Shown here piece by piece: positions 8,449-17,171 of a DNA stretch of 64,000 nucleotides. Position 1 is the first letter of the stretch. Each line of letters begins with the position of its first letter. The DNA is taken from NCBI RefSeq assembly GCF_028330965.1, contig NZ_JAQMUB010000037.1, positions 124,001 to 188,000 of the forward strand. The letters run 5' to 3'. This DNA comes from Oscillatoria sp. CS-180. Lineage in GTDB: Bacteria > Cyanobacteriota > Cyanobacteriia > Phormidesmidales > Phormidesmidaceae. Made by a program: the position numbers and the translations under genes. A model generated the notes under the pieces. It ran no database searches. It was not told where the DNA came from and saw only the letters and a list, made by a program, of their open reading frames with translations.

Positions 8449-10113
8449 TTATAGCCTAAACTTTACAAATCCTTTACAAATCTCGACGCGAGAGAAGAGC
8501 ACCGACAACCCCACACCCAACCGCACAAAAACACCACCCACCACACGCCCCCGCACCCCAACGCCAACAACGGGCAGGTGGCCTCTTGGTGCTGCCAGGT
8601 CAAAAGTGAGTTGCGAATAAAACAGCCAAGATTCGGCCTGCTCGAAGCTGCCTTCGCCGGTCCGCCAACCAACGGTTTTTCCGAATCTTTCCCAATCGCT
8701 ATTGTGTTCGGTTGGGATACCGCAGCTTTGCCAAATGTCTTTCTGCACGCTAAAGCCAAAGCGTCCCTGGCTGTAATGCACCCAGAGCCTGTCAATATTT
8801 CGCAAGTCTCGACAGGGAAACTGCCCGATATGTTCGACAGCCAGCCAGCCTTCTTCTTGGCGATCCATGACTTCCAACATGCATCTGGCGGTTTCCTTAT
8901 CAGCGGCTTTCCAGTCTTTGGCAGCGAGTAAGTCTCGCAGCTTGGCGTAGTAGTCGGCTCCAACTCGCTCTGAGCTGAGGTCAAGCAGGTCTGGCTGTTG
9001 AGGTTTCCGTCTCGCTGTGGCTGGCAGTTTGCGCGTAGACTCAGCTGCTTGCTGTGAAATGTTCCTTTTCGGCTGTACGTCTTCAGAAAAGGTATTTGAG
9101 CGAACATCGCTGACGGTCGTGGTGGTAGCGGTTGAAGTCTCGGCTGAACGATCGCTATCCTCAGAGCTGGAAGCCGGTGTAGTGCGGGGAATCGGAGGGC
9201 TGATTTCGTTGCGAATCTCTGCCCACAGGTTCATCACTTCTAAATCTTGTCCCATCGCCAGTGCATTGAGCCGAATGCAGATTTGCTCCGCCACAGTCGG
9301 GTTGGTGCGCCTAAACCGATGGACATCAAGTTTCAGGAGATCAATGTCGGCCGGTCGAGCGTATTGGGGAATTAGAATGAAGTGCTGCTTTTCCAGGGGG
9401 TCAACGCTGATGCGAGGGACCTGTGCGGGACTATAACCATGCTGTCGGCACAGGTCAGGAACTCGCTGCTTCAAATAGCTGCCCAATCGCTCTACGGTAG
9501 CGCAGCTCCGTTCTCCTGATAACTGAAGAGCCTCAAGGAGGGCATAGGTAAACGCGCCTTGCTGAAGCGCGTCGATTTCCCAGGATTTTTGCGTTGGCTG
9601 ACAAGAGGACAGGGTAATGACGCCCTTTTGAGATTCTCGACCAATACCGCCACTGTCTCGAGCCCCCTCCGTGCGGCAGGCATCCAAAATCATAATGACG
9701 TTATCGGCACCGCAGCGATTCAGCCGCTCTCGGACGTAACTAATGGTGAGTCCAGCAATGACCTCCACCCCCCGAGAGTTAGCGTCCATCGGCATCAGAT
9801 AGTCTTGACCTTGATGGCGTTCGCCATGCCCAGCAAAAAAGAACCAACAGTTATCGCCCGCGTTTAGAAACGGTGTCTCAAAGCGGTCTTGCAAAAAGGT
9901 AATCAAATTACCGTAGGTCGGCTGGGTGAAAATCGGATGTCCGCTGGGGAGGGTCAAAGGCGGCGAATTGTCGGTGAAGCAACAGACCTCAAAGTCGGCC
10001 TTCCGAAAGAACGCCGTGATCTGCTCAGCATCCTGTCTGGCATATTTCAACTGCCTGAAGTTGACAGGATTATATTCGTTGATGCCGATGACGAACGCCC
10101 AATTTTTTGCCAT
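8449..10113 (-). CDS. Caspase-family (C14) peptidase fused to a GUN4 domain
   Basis: A 554-residue fusion. Residues 1 to about 240 form a caspase-like (metacaspase/orthocaspase type) domain starting MAKNWAFVIGINEYN. The catalytic His is in FFFAGHGER and the catalytic Cys in MILDACRTEG, so the dyad looks intact. Residues of about 255-310 are a helical segment, then a Ser/Thr-rich linker. From about 365 to the end is a GUN4 domain (DYYAKLRDLLAAKDWKAADK, GWLAVEHIGQFPCRDL, GRFGFSVQKDIW, APRGHLP). GUN4 binds porphyrins in chlorophyll synthesis. In caspase fusions it probably acts as a sensor or ligand module, which is inference. The small gene 15 bases upstream is likely its operon partner. Confidence 0.87.
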   Translation of the reverse strand: MAKNWAFVIGINEYNPVNFRQLKYARQDAEQITAFFRKADFEVCCFTDNSPPLTLPSGHPIFTQPTYGNLITFLQDRFETPFLNAGDNCWFFFAGHGERHQGQDYLMPMDANSRGVEVIAGLTISYVRERLNRCGADNVIMILDACRTEGARDSGGIGRESQKGVITLSSCQPTQKSWEIDALQQGAFTYALLEALQLSGERSCATVERLGSYLKQRVPDLCRQHGYSPAQVPRISVDPLEKQHFILIPQYARPADIDLLKLDVHRFRRTNPTVAEQICIRLNALAMGQDLEVMNLWAEIRNEISPPIPRTTPASSSEDSDRSAETSTATTTTVSDVRSNTFSEDVQPKRNISQQAAESTRKLPATARRKPQQPDLLDLSSERVGADYYAKLRDLLAAKDWKAADKETARCMLEVMDRQEEGWLAVEHIGQFPCRDLRNIDRLWVHYSQGRFGFSVQKDIWQSCGIPTEHNSDWERFGKTVGWRTGEGSFEQAESWLFYSQLTFDLAAPRGHLPVVGVGVRGRVVGGVFVRLGVGLSVLFSRVEICKGFVKFRL

Positions 10114-10128
10114 TGCGGTGGATCAAAC

Positions 10129-10482
10129 CTAACTTGAGCTTTTCTTCTTGAAGTGCAGCGTCATTGCCCCACTGCCACCTACTTTTGTGCCCGATCCTAA
10201 CAGGCTCAATTGCCCTTCGCCATTGACTTCCACAGAAAGTTCAATCTCGTCCAGCTCCATATTGCCAAGTTCGGTGGCACGAGCTTGGGCATTTTTGATG
10301 ACCCGCCCCATCGTTTGCAAAAAATCGGCCATGCCCTGTTCTAACTTCTTTGCCGAGACTGGAATTCCTGGAGGGTTTGTTGGCACTGGAGTATTCTCTC
10401 CATAAGGATTTGGCAAGGCTCCGCCATTGCGTCCCCTGATAGGTCCTCTATCGGTTAAGACATAAATAAAGTCGTCAGTCAT
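10129..10482 (-). CDS. Small caspase-associated protein (Pepco/Trypco-like, tentative)
   Basis: A 117-residue protein encoded just upstream of the caspase-GUN4 gene, with 15 bases between them, so very likely co-transcribed. The N-terminus is proline/glycine-rich. A helix follows (SAKKLEQGMADFLQTMGRVI), and then a beta-rich tail (ELDEIELSVEVNGEGQLSLL ... GSGAMTLHFKKK). A small beta-stranded domain with alternating charged and hydrophobic strands and a final K-rich strand resembles the peptidase-companion domains called Pepco or Trypco in bacterial conflict systems. I base that on pattern memory and gene position, not on a search. A role in regulating or presenting the caspase is inference. 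Confidence 0.55.
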   Translation of the reverse strand: MTDDFIYVLTDRGPIRGRNGGALPNPYGENTPVPTNPPGIPVSAKKLEQGMADFLQTMGRVIKNAQARATELGNMELDEIELSVEVNGEGQLSLLGSGTKVGGSGAMTLHFKKKSSS

Positions 10483-10670
10483 GGTTAATATAGGATTTCT
10501 TGCTTAACACTTTAGAGGTTACCGTCCTTAAACCGTTGGCTATCTCCTTAAACAATAAAGAAACCATCTATTCGGTAGAAAATTTATCGCTTTGCTTCCC
10601 ATAGGCGAATTAAGACTTTATCCGAAGGGGAGGAACGACAGCCAACAGCACAATCTCCAGAAGAAGAACT

Positions 10671-11222
10671 ATGCGTTCAGATATTGACCCTCAAAGAATA
10701 GAGCACCTGATGGAAATGTTGGGTCGTGAGGCTCGTGGTTCCGGGAGCATTTACTTCACAGGGGGAGCAAGTGCTCTGCTAATTGGATGGCGCAGTTCTA
10801 CTGTTGATATTGATATTCGTCTAGATCCCGAACCACCTGGTATTTTCCAAGCGATCGCCAAACTCAAACAGAAGCTAAACATCAACATTGAATTAGCATC
10901 TCCCCAAGACTTTTTACCTCCTCTTCCAGGATGGCGGGACAGAAGCGTCTTCATCGGTAAACGAGGTCAAATTTCGTTTTACCACTATGACTTCACAGCC
11001 CAAGCCCTTTCCAAACTCTCACGGGGATTTGATCGTGACATAAGTGATGTTCGAGCTATGTACGAGCGAGGATTATTTTCAGTAGAAGATTTGCGTGACT
11101 GTTTTGAAAAAATCAAGCCTGAGTTAATTCGCTTTCCTGCCTTAAATCTGGGTGCTCTTGAAAGCAGAGTTGCAGTATTTATCAAGCAAGTTGAACAAAT
11201 ATCTGAGGATGATAGGTCATGA
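10671..11222 (+). CDS. Nucleotidyltransferase-fold protein (DUF6036-like)
   Basis: A 183-residue protein whose segment YFTGGASALLIGW followed by STVDIDIRL gives the G-G/A...S-x-x-D-x-D signature of minimal nucleotidyltransferases. Later regions (FYHYDFTAQALSKLSRG and DRDISDVRAMYERG) match the helical part of the DUF6036/AbiEii-related group. Proteins of this type often act as toxin-like partners in two-gene defence or toxin-antitoxin modules. The next gene starts inside its stop codon (ATGA, 11219-11222), which indicates tight coupling. It is divergent from the caspase operon across 188 bases. Confidence 0.72.
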   Translation: MRSDIDPQRIEHLMEMLGREARGSGSIYFTGGASALLIGWRSSTVDIDIRLDPEPPGIFQAIAKLKQKLNINIELASPQDFLPPLPGWRDRSVFIGKRGQISFYHYDFTAQALSKLSRGFDRDISDVRAMYERGLFSVEDLRDCFEKIKPELIRFPALNLGALESRVAVFIKQVEQISEDDRS

Positions 11223-11512
11223 AGTTGTCAGCATTGCCAGGGGCAGAGTTGGTTCTGCCCGGATTAAAAGATTTGCAGAATGGCAAGACGGACACTGTTG
11301 AAGCGCTGTTAGTTGCGATCGCCTCGACCCGCTTAACTCAAGCGGGTTTAGATGTTCCTAGTTGTTTAGTGGCAGAGCCAGAACTTGCTCTATACGGACA
11401 GCTTGAAGATATTCGGGACGATGCTTATCCGCACTACAACGCTCTGCTGAGCAGTCTTAATAGCTTTTGCAATGCCCTTGAAATCACCTCTTATCAAGAG
11501 CAGCTTCAATAG
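11219..11512 (+). CDS. Small partner of the nucleotidyltransferase-like gene, unknown function
   Basis: A 97-residue protein overlapping the stop of the upstream nucleotidyltransferase-like gene by four bases, so translation is probably coupled. The sequence (LPGLKDLQNGKTDTVEALLV, IASTRLTQAGLDVP, DIRDDAYPHYNALLSSLNSF) is predicted to be mostly helical and soluble. I do not recognise the family. A partner or antitoxin role follows only from position and size. Confidence 0.7.
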   Translation: MKLSALPGAELVLPGLKDLQNGKTDTVEALLVAIASTRLTQAGLDVPSCLVAEPELALYGQLEDIRDDAYPHYNALLSSLNSFCNALEITSYQEQLQ

Positions 11513-11685
11513 CTCGTCATAACTCAGGGTGAGTAGACACCATGCATAGAGGCGAAGCGGCTGTGAGCTTTTCTACTGTGCTGCGTAGGGATGTGTTAAC
11601 CGAGCCATATCCTAAGGGCTTCCATATCACATCCCTACACCAGTACCCGTGTGGGGAGCCAGCAGATAGCTCCCCCGCGATACCG

Positions 11686-11919
11686 CTAGGGCAAAGTGCG
11701 CCTGCGAGTCATGACGCTGATGAACTCACCACTGCGGCCTGTAGGTAGCGGATCGCTCCAGGCGGTTCGATCGCAATAGCCCAGCGAGGCCAAGCGTTTC
11801 ATCACTTCAATCAGCGCCGCATAGTCGCCTAGCAAAATGTGACGTACGGTCTCCTGATTGAAACTCGGTAGATTGAATCCGGTAGAGACTGGCGTCTCTC
11901 CGTCGGTTGATTGAAACAT
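11686..11919 (-). CDS. Conserved small cyanobacterial protein, unknown function
   Basis: A 77-residue protein with the block LPSFNQETVRHILLGDYAAL, followed by LGYCDRTAWSDPLPTGRSGE. This pattern (LPxFDxETxRFILLGxxAA ... LGYxDPxDWSxPIPTGRxGE) recurs in short hypothetical proteins of cyanobacteria. GGAG lies seven bases before the ATG, which supports the start at 11919. No function is known to me. The 173 bases between it and the plus-strand gene ending at 11512 hold nothing recognisable. Confidence 0.68.
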   Translation of the reverse strand: MFQSTDGETPVSTGFNLPSFNQETVRHILLGDYAALIEVMKRLASLGYCDRTAWSDPLPTGRSGEFISVMTRRRTLP

Positions 11920-12429
11920 AACGCATCTCCGTTTTCGGTAAAGGAAAACGGGGAACTTTCCAGATCCCTATGAGCGCTAATTTGCCAAGGACTTCCCAAA
12001 GACGACTCAATGCCCGTTTTGATCAGGCTTTGATACACTTCAGCAAAATTCCATAAAACTACGTCAAGCCGAGCGATCGCCGACTTCGCCGCAGTTTGCA
12101 AATCACCTCTTGTAGCGGTAGGGCAAGACAGTGGGAATACAATGACCCCAGGCGTCTCGACTTACCGATGCTAAGTTCGGGATGTTCAGGGGATTGGAGA
12201 AGCTGGTACCTTCTCTTTTCCCCGCCTGAAATCATTTCCCCGCAAGCCATACCCTACAAGAAGCCGGGCGAGAGTTCAACCGTATTTCAAGCTTTAGCGA
12301 TCTATAGCCCTGTGCAGCTTGGTACTGAGAACTTAATCAGATTCGCCGGTAACTCAATCATTCAAAACTCAAAACTGAGAACTTAAATTAGCACCTAGCC
12401 AGAGGCTCACCATACCTACAAGCGGCTAC
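11920..12429. other. Gene-poor stretch with copy of a 21-base repeat
   Basis: No gene with family support was seen in these 510 bases. Short overlapping open frames on both strands lack conserved patterns. Positions 12303-12323 repeat, in inverted orientation, the 21 bases at 4390-4410. Just after it, around 12361-12375, is a short run of TCAAAAC units related to the heptamer tracts elsewhere in the window. Confidence 0.4.
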
Positions 12430-13128
12430 TCAAATCATGACCAGACCAGCACGAATACCCACCGTCACGGCTTCGGTTCGGCTGGCGACATTCAGCTTAG
12501 AGAGGATAGCGCTGATGTGAAATTTAACCGTGTGTTCCGAAATCATCAGCTCATCCGCGATCGCCCGATTGCTGAGTCCGGCAGCTAGCTGATTGAGCAC
12601 TTCAATTTCCCTTGGGGTCAGGGGTTCAATAGGAGAATGGATCTCCAGGTGCATTTTGGCAGAACTGCCGTCAGCCAGGGAGATAACTTCAGCCAACTCA
12701 GGATACAAAACGACCGACCCCGTTAGGATCGCCGCGATCGCCCCTCGCACCTGCTCAACCGATACCGTCAGCGGCAAGATGCTAACGCCTCCGGTTTTCA
12801 CCAATCCAGACAATCGCTGATGCAGCAACGAGGGAGCCTCGTCCTCAGTCTGGGATAGAGCCGGATCCCAAGTGCCCAGCAACAGCAAAACAGACAGAGT
12901 CGTTTCAAACGGCCATTCCGTGACTAGCTGGACCAGCGCTTGAGCAGTTGGGTGGCTGAGTTCCGGCAGAGCAAGCAGCACCAAATCAGCAGGCTGAGTT
13001 TGCAACCCAGAAATCAGCTGCTTGAGGTCAGCCATTTGGTCTACAATCTCAACGCCCGCGATCGTGGCCATTGCCGCCAGACCCGCCCGAGTCACCGAGT
13101 TCTCTGCACATATAACAACCTGTGCCAT
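12430..13128 (-). CDS. NarL/LuxR-type regulator with degenerate receiver domain
   Basis: A 232-residue DNA-binding regulator. The C-terminal 65 residues form a clear LuxR-type helix-turn-helix ([40 protein letters not shown]). The N-terminal 150 residues have receiver-like order, but the acidic pocket reads CAEN and the strand that should carry the phospho-acceptor reads [10 protein letters not shown], with Ala for Asp. Normal phosphorylation is therefore unlikely, and control may be by protein contact. It starts three bases after the stop of the protease-like gene at 13132, so the two form one operon. The target genes are unknown. Confidence 0.88.
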   Translation of the reverse strand: MAQVVICAENSVTRAGLAAMATIAGVEIVDQMADLKQLISGLQTQPADLVLLALPELSHPTAQALVQLVTEWPFETTLSVLLLLGTWDPALSQTEDEAPSLLHQRLSGLVKTGGVSILPLTVSVEQVRGAIAAILTGSVVLYPELAEVISLADGSSAKMHLEIHSPIEPLTPREIEVLNQLAAGLSNRAIADELMISEHTVKFHISAILSKLNVASRTEAVTVGIRAGLVMI

Positions 13129-13131
13129 GCC

Positions 13132-14028
13132 TCAGCGTTCGCCTACCGTGACGGTCACAGTCTGTGGCTGCCCCCCGCGCAATACCTGAACCGTGAGCGC
13201 CTGCCCCACACTCTGCGGTCCCAGATAGGTTTGAATCTGCTGCACCGATTCAATCGTCTCGTCATTGATCGTCACGATGACATCACCCAGCAGCAACCCC
13301 GCCTGATCCGCCGCGCTACCCGATTCCACACTCACCACAATGACCGCCGACTGATTCGCCAAATCATGCTGTTGACGAACGGCTTCAGACAAAGGCACCG
13401 TCTGCATTCCTAATCCCAGGTAGCCCCGCGCAATTTTGCCGCGCTGCTGGAGCTGCTGTACCACTTGATTGACCGTCGTTGCCGGAATCGTCAATATCCT
13501 CCGGCGAGGACCAAAGGTGTTGAATCCCACCACTTGACCGTCTGCATTAATCAACGGACACCCGGCACTGCCTTGGTACAAACTCAAGTTAACTTCAATA
13601 TATTGGTCCAGCTGGCCGCCACTCTGACTACGCCAGGGACCGCTGATTTGGCTAACCATGCCCAAGCTCGCAAACAATCCCCGGCGAACGGAGCGCCCTA
13701 CAGTCGTTACCAGTTGCCCGAGAGCCAGATCTTGATTGTTGCCCAAAGAAACCACGGGCAAGTCGGTCCCCTCTGGCAGCGCCAGCACCGCCACATCCGT
13801 TGAGGCATCGCTACCCAGCAGTTCGGTTTCAACGGTCTGGCCGTCAGGCAATCCCAGCCTTAAATGATCGCCTTGGCGCAGCGCCTCACAGGAGGTCACA
13901 ATAAGCCCCTTTCGCCAATGGATACCCGTTCCGGCTGAGCGCTGACCTTTGACAGCGACAATGGCTTGGCTAGTTTGAGTGATGATGTCAGAAAGAGCGT
14001 TGGAGAGAGCAGCGATCGCAGTTGTCAT
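13132..14028 (-). CDS. Trypsin-fold S1C (HtrA-like) protein with PDZ domain, probably a pseudoprotease
   Basis: A 298-residue protein with a trypsin-like domain (residues 1 to about 190) and one PDZ domain (about 195-298; ARGYLGLGMQTV, AADQAGLLLGDVIVTINDE). It resembles DegP/HtrA proteins, but the catalytic residues are missing. Where VTNAHV is expected it has VTSCEA (His to Glu), and where GNSGGPL is expected it has GSAGCPL (Ser to Ala). Only the Asp in ASTDVAVL remains. The rest of the fold is well kept, so decay is not the simple explanation. A scaffold or peptide-sensing role for the co-transcribed LuxR regulator is inference. No signal peptide is evident, so it is probably cytosolic. Confidence 0.88.
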   Translation of the reverse strand: MTTAIAALSNALSDIITQTSQAIVAVKGQRSAGTGIHWRKGLIVTSCEALRQGDHLRLGLPDGQTVETELLGSDASTDVAVLALPEGTDLPVVSLGNNQDLALGQLVTTVGRSVRRGLFASLGMVSQISGPWRSQSGGQLDQYIEVNLSLYQGSAGCPLINADGQVVGFNTFGPRRRILTIPATTVNQVVQQLQQRGKIARGYLGLGMQTVPLSEAVRQQHDLANQSAVIVVSVESGSAADQAGLLLGDVIVTINDETIESVQQIQTYLGPQSVGQALTVQVLRGGQPQTVTVTVGER

Positions 14029-14150
14029 TGAAATCGTTCAAATGTGTTGACCTCTCGATTGTTGCTGAGACCCCACGAGTCCGACATCACCGATCTGAGT
14101 AGGCCATCCCCTACCCATTCGTCTAGGAAAGGGCGATCGGCAGCCGAACG

Positions 14151-14567
14151 CTAAAGCAATAAACTTTGGAATGGGTGAGTATTTTTCCAGCGATAGGTAT
14201 TAAAATCTCGCTGATCGACGGAAAGTATACGCCCATGCCCTAGATGCTCTGCCAAAATGACCAATGATGCATCTGCTAAATCCATTGGTAAGTTTTGATA
14301 TTGGTTCATAAGATTGAGCACTCTAGAACAGTGTCCAGGGGTTAAGTCAAATACCTGAAGAGCACCCGTTGAGACTTTATTCAGCAAAGCAGCAGGTGCA
14401 TTTATGCCAACCCTTTGCTGTAAGAGATAACAGGTTTCCGTAATGACACACCAAGTTGTGATAAATCCTTCTGTTTGAAATTCAGGAAATCGTGCTAGAG
14501 CTTGTTGGTGAAACGTATCGCGTTCATTAGCCAGTGCTAGCCAAAAGCCAGAGTCAACGATAACCAT
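14151..14567 (-). CDS. vapC: VapC-type PIN-domain toxin
   Basis: A 138-residue PIN-domain ribonuclease, the toxin of a type II toxin-antitoxin pair that cleaves RNA using divalent metal. Acidic residues are at the expected places: MVIVDSGFW (Asp5), VITETCYLL (Glu), PMDLADASLV (Asp) and SVDQRDFNTY (Asp). The upstream antitoxin gene overlaps it by 14 bases, which is typical of coupled expression. A damaged copy of its 3' end lies at 15137-15258. Confidence 0.88.
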   Translation of the reverse strand: MVIVDSGFWLALANERDTFHQQALARFPEFQTEGFITTWCVITETCYLLQQRVGINAPAALLNKVSTGALQVFDLTPGHCSRVLNLMNQYQNLPMDLADASLVILAEHLGHGRILSVDQRDFNTYRWKNTHPFQSLLL

Positions 14568-14826
14568 ATTTTCTCTCTAGTCCCTCTGCCAAATAGGTTT
14601 TGTAATTGATTGATAGATCTTCTTCAGCACTAACACAGCCAATCAGGTCAGACCAATCCGCAGTATCGGAGGCTAAGGTTATGGGGGCTGAGAAAGACTG
14701 AGAAGCCTGAGTGATTTGAGGAATTTGGTCACCTTTTTTGAGGAGCTGGATAAACTGGTAGACCAGATTTAGTGCCTCTTGGGGCAGGATTTGGAGATCT
14801 TGCTGGATTTGCTCAAGGGATGCCAT
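14554..14826 (-). CDS. Antitoxin partner of the VapC-type toxin
   Basis: A 90-residue protein directly upstream of vapC and overlapping it by 14 bases. It starts MASLEQIQQDLQILPQEALN, a pattern common at the head of cyanobacterial antitoxins of the DUF2281/VapB kind. The C-terminal half (DWSDLIGCVSAEEDL, YKTYLAEGLERKYG) would be the toxin-binding tail. An in-frame ATG at 14856 adds 10 residues; the internal ATG at 14826 gives the more family-like start. It should repress its own promoter, as is usual for the class. Confidence 0.78.
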   Translation of the reverse strand: MASLEQIQQDLQILPQEALNLVYQFIQLLKKGDQIPQITQASQSFSAPITLASDTADWSDLIGCVSAEEDLSINYKTYLAEGLERKYGYR

Positions 14827-15136
14827 GACGATCACTGCCTTAATGTAGATGGGCAATTTGCTAGCATTTTAGCAATTGAGTTAGTGCTCTCTCTTATTCA
14901 CGCTTCAGTATAGTTCCAGTCTAAAGACACAGAGCTGAACGAACGTTCTGTCACAATTTCAGCCCAGGACTTCAGTTCAATTCGCATCCCAAATCACCAT
15001 CGACCTGGGTCAGCTTCTGATCGATGGTACTCAGTTGGAAACGCCTGATTTACTGAGCAAGTTACCGACTGTTTGCCCAGCGTAAAGTTGTGGGTTGAGT
15101 TTTGCTCGCTCAATCCAATCCACGGGAGATTGCGAT

Positions 15137-15258
15137 CGCTAAAGCAATAAACTTTGGAATGGGTGAGTATTTTTCCAGCGATAGGTATCAAAATCTCGCT
15201 GATCGACAGAAAGTATACGCCCATGCCCTAGATGCTCTGCCAAAATCACCAATGATGC
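15137..15258 (-). pseudogene. Duplicated 3' fragment of vapC
   Basis: These 122 bases match 14149-14270, the end of the vapC gene, with three differences and no gaps. They encode the C-terminal third of the PIN domain (around SVDQRDFNTYRW) without its N-terminus. The fragment sits between the intact toxin-antitoxin pair and endonuclease III, in a 436-base gap (14857-15292) that otherwise shows nothing recognisable. Confidence 0.85.
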
Positions 15259-15292
15259 CTCGTTGAGGGGGCTTGAAGGCATTCATTTATAA

Positions 15293-16051
15293 TCAGTGGG
15301 TTACTCTTGCTTTTCCTGGTGCAACCCCCACTCGATTACATAGGTCGTTCAGCGGACAAGACCAGCATTTGGGCGATCGCCCCTGACAGATATGTTTGCC
15401 AAAGGGAACCAGTAGCTGGTTGATTTCGACCCAGTATTGCTGAGGCAGCTTCTGCTCTAGGGCAGCCATCGTTTTCTTGGGGGTTCTAGTCGCCACATAG
15501 CCCCAACGATTGGTCACCCGATGAACGTGAACATCAACGCTGATACACGGATAGCCTTCAGCCACTCCTAGCGCTAGGTGAGCACATTTGGGTCCCACGC
15601 CTTTGAATTGAGTCAGTGCCTGTGGCTCTTTGGGCAGCTCACCCCCAAAATCATCTAGGATCTTTTGCGAAAGCTGATGGATTTGCTCGGCCTTATTGTC
15701 TGGAAAGGTAGAATCTCGAATCAGCTCAAGAATCTCTTCCACGCTTAGCTTCACCATTTGCTCCGGGGTTCGAGCCTGCGCAAACAGCTTGTGCGACACC
15801 GGAATACTCACTTCATCGTAGGTCCGAATGGAAATGATGCAGGATACCAGCTGCTCGTACAGTGAGTTGAACCCTTCATCAGCTAGCTGAAACATGGCTG
15901 CTTTAGGAAAGGGCTTCACCGCCTCGCGTAGTCGCGGAATTGCTTGCTCAATATCAAACGTTGGCTCTATCAAAGCGCTTATTAATGAAACGGTCTTTTT
16001 AATGATGACGGGTTTTCGAAAAAAGGACGAAGGATTCCTAGCTGGAGGCAT
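15293..16051 (-). CDS. nth: Endonuclease III-type DNA glycosylase/AP lyase
   Basis: A 252-residue HhH-GPD superfamily base-excision repair enzyme that removes oxidised pyrimidines. The helix-hairpin-helix with catalytic Lys is seen in LTQFKGVGPKCAHLALG, and the catalytic Asp in CISVDVHVHRVTNRWG. The iron-sulfur cluster ligands are C-x6-C-x2-C-x5-C (CQGRSPKCWSCPLNDLC). The first 35 or so residues form an extension without conserved features, so the true start could be slightly downstream. It stands alone between two toxin-antitoxin loci. Confidence 0.88.
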   Translation of the reverse strand: MPPARNPSSFFRKPVIIKKTVSLISALIEPTFDIEQAIPRLREAVKPFPKAAMFQLADEGFNSLYEQLVSCIISIRTYDEVSIPVSHKLFAQARTPEQMVKLSVEEILELIRDSTFPDNKAEQIHQLSQKILDDFGGELPKEPQALTQFKGVGPKCAHLALGVAEGYPCISVDVHVHRVTNRWGYVATRTPKKTMAALEQKLPQQYWVEINQLLVPFGKHICQGRSPKCWSCPLNDLCNRVGVAPGKARVTH

Positions 16052-16140
16052 TACAATCAGGCCTTCTGCGGATGTCCGTTCAGAGTTGAGGTTGGGGTTT
16101 AGCTGTACCTGTCGCTCATGGCTTGTTATTCAAATAGAAC

Positions 16141-16500
16141 TTAAAGTTGGCTCACTCCCAAAATCCAGCTTGCTAACTTCTGCCTAAGTCGAATAAGTCT
16201 CGTAGAGGAAACAGCTCCTAAAATTCCTACTAAGATGTCTCTATCAACGACAGCCATGCGGGTAAGACGGATGATGCTGGTTTTCTTAAGGCCAGTTGAG
16301 TTAAAGTCGGCATCCGTTGCTGAAATTAGTTCATCGATATCGTCTACCCGCTGGTTTACCTGAGAAGAAATCATGCAGATCAGCCAGTCGTCGTATTGGG
16401 TAGGGCATTGACGCAAGACTAAAGCAGGTCGTAACTTTCCAGCACGTTGATTCGTTTGCGGAAAGGGAAATAGGACTATTTGGCCTTCATTCAACATCAA
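16141..16500 (-). CDS. PemK/MazF-type toxin
   Basis: A 119-residue protein of the PemK/MazF endoribonuclease family. Family signs are GQIVLFPFPQTNQRAGKLRP near the N-terminus, followed by RPALVL and LICMISSQ, and KTSIIRLTRMAVVDRD in the second half. It would cleave mRNA when freed from its antitoxin. Its start overlaps the stop of the upstream gene by four bases (ATGA at 16500-16497). Confidence 0.87.
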   Translation of the reverse strand: MMLNEGQIVLFPFPQTNQRAGKLRPALVLRQCPTQYDDWLICMISSQVNQRVDDIDELISATDADFNSTGLKKTSIIRLTRMAVVDRDILVGILGAVSSTRLIRLRQKLASWILGVSQL

Positions 16501-16841
16501 AATGTCTCTCGCAGGTTCTCAATGGTGTATTCAGCAGGTTCGTCTTCTAGACCACGCATTGCAGCATTAAGGGAGAACTGTACCCATTGATCTAATTCAG
16601 TTTTTTGTTCGCATTTTTGGTCTCGCATTCGCAAGTACTCAACCACCTCAAAAACGATATCTTGTGCTGCTTTTGACAGTTCGTGAAAGTGTTCTATCGA
16701 AGGCTGATGCAGGGATGTTTGCTGCGATTCGGACGCAGGTGCGACTTCCTGCTGGATGAGTTGTACTAGAAAATTCAGCAATGCCAATTGTTCAGGGAGT
16801 TCTAGCTTTTGTATGTGCGGAAAGAGATCTTGAGCTTGCAT
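16497..16841 (-). CDS. Antitoxin partner of the PemK/MazF-type toxin
   Basis: A 114-residue, mostly helical acidic protein directly upstream of the toxin and overlapping it by four bases. The head (FPHIQKLELPEQLALLNFLV) and middle (HFHELSKAAQDIVFEVVEYL) are amphipathic helices. The tail (EDEPAEYTIENLRETF) is acidic, as expected for a toxin-neutralising region. I know no named family for it, so the assignment is by position. Confidence 0.75.
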   Translation of the reverse strand: MQAQDLFPHIQKLELPEQLALLNFLVQLIQQEVAPASESQQTSLHQPSIEHFHELSKAAQDIVFEVVEYLRMRDQKCEQKTELDQWVQFSLNAAMRGLEDEPAEYTIENLRETF

Positions 16842-16946
16842 GGGGAATACCGATTGGCAACTTTGGGGTTTAGAGAACGGATTTTGGATTGGGGATGACC
16901 GTTAAAGAATTGATGCAGCTTGCGAATTCACTCCAATAAAACGTCT

Positions 16947-17171
16947 TCATACCAAACGAACTTTCATGTCTGCAATGTAGACTCGACAACTGGTTCCCCA
17001 AACATGGCTGCGAAGGAGTGCAAATAGATTGCCTGCGATCGTGACAGGGGCATCACTCGCCCCAGCCATCGCGTAAACTTCACCTGCCCTGTATTCGTGC
17101 TTGATCGAGCTTGTGGACTCTTGCTCAAGGTATTCGTCGACTGAGAGTCGAGGTTGTGGAGAAGCAATCAT
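16947..17171 (-). pseudogene. Truncated Uma2 (DUF820) gene, N-terminal part
   Basis: Minus-strand reading from an ATG at 17171 gives MIASPQPRLSVDEYLEQEST, then HEYRAGEVYAMAGAS and ADMKVRL, the N-terminal part of a Uma2 protein. It stops right after the KVRL strand, before the catalytic core. Intact relatives continue for about 120 more residues. This is the second Uma2 fragment in the window. The product, if made, should be inactive. Confidence 0.7.
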
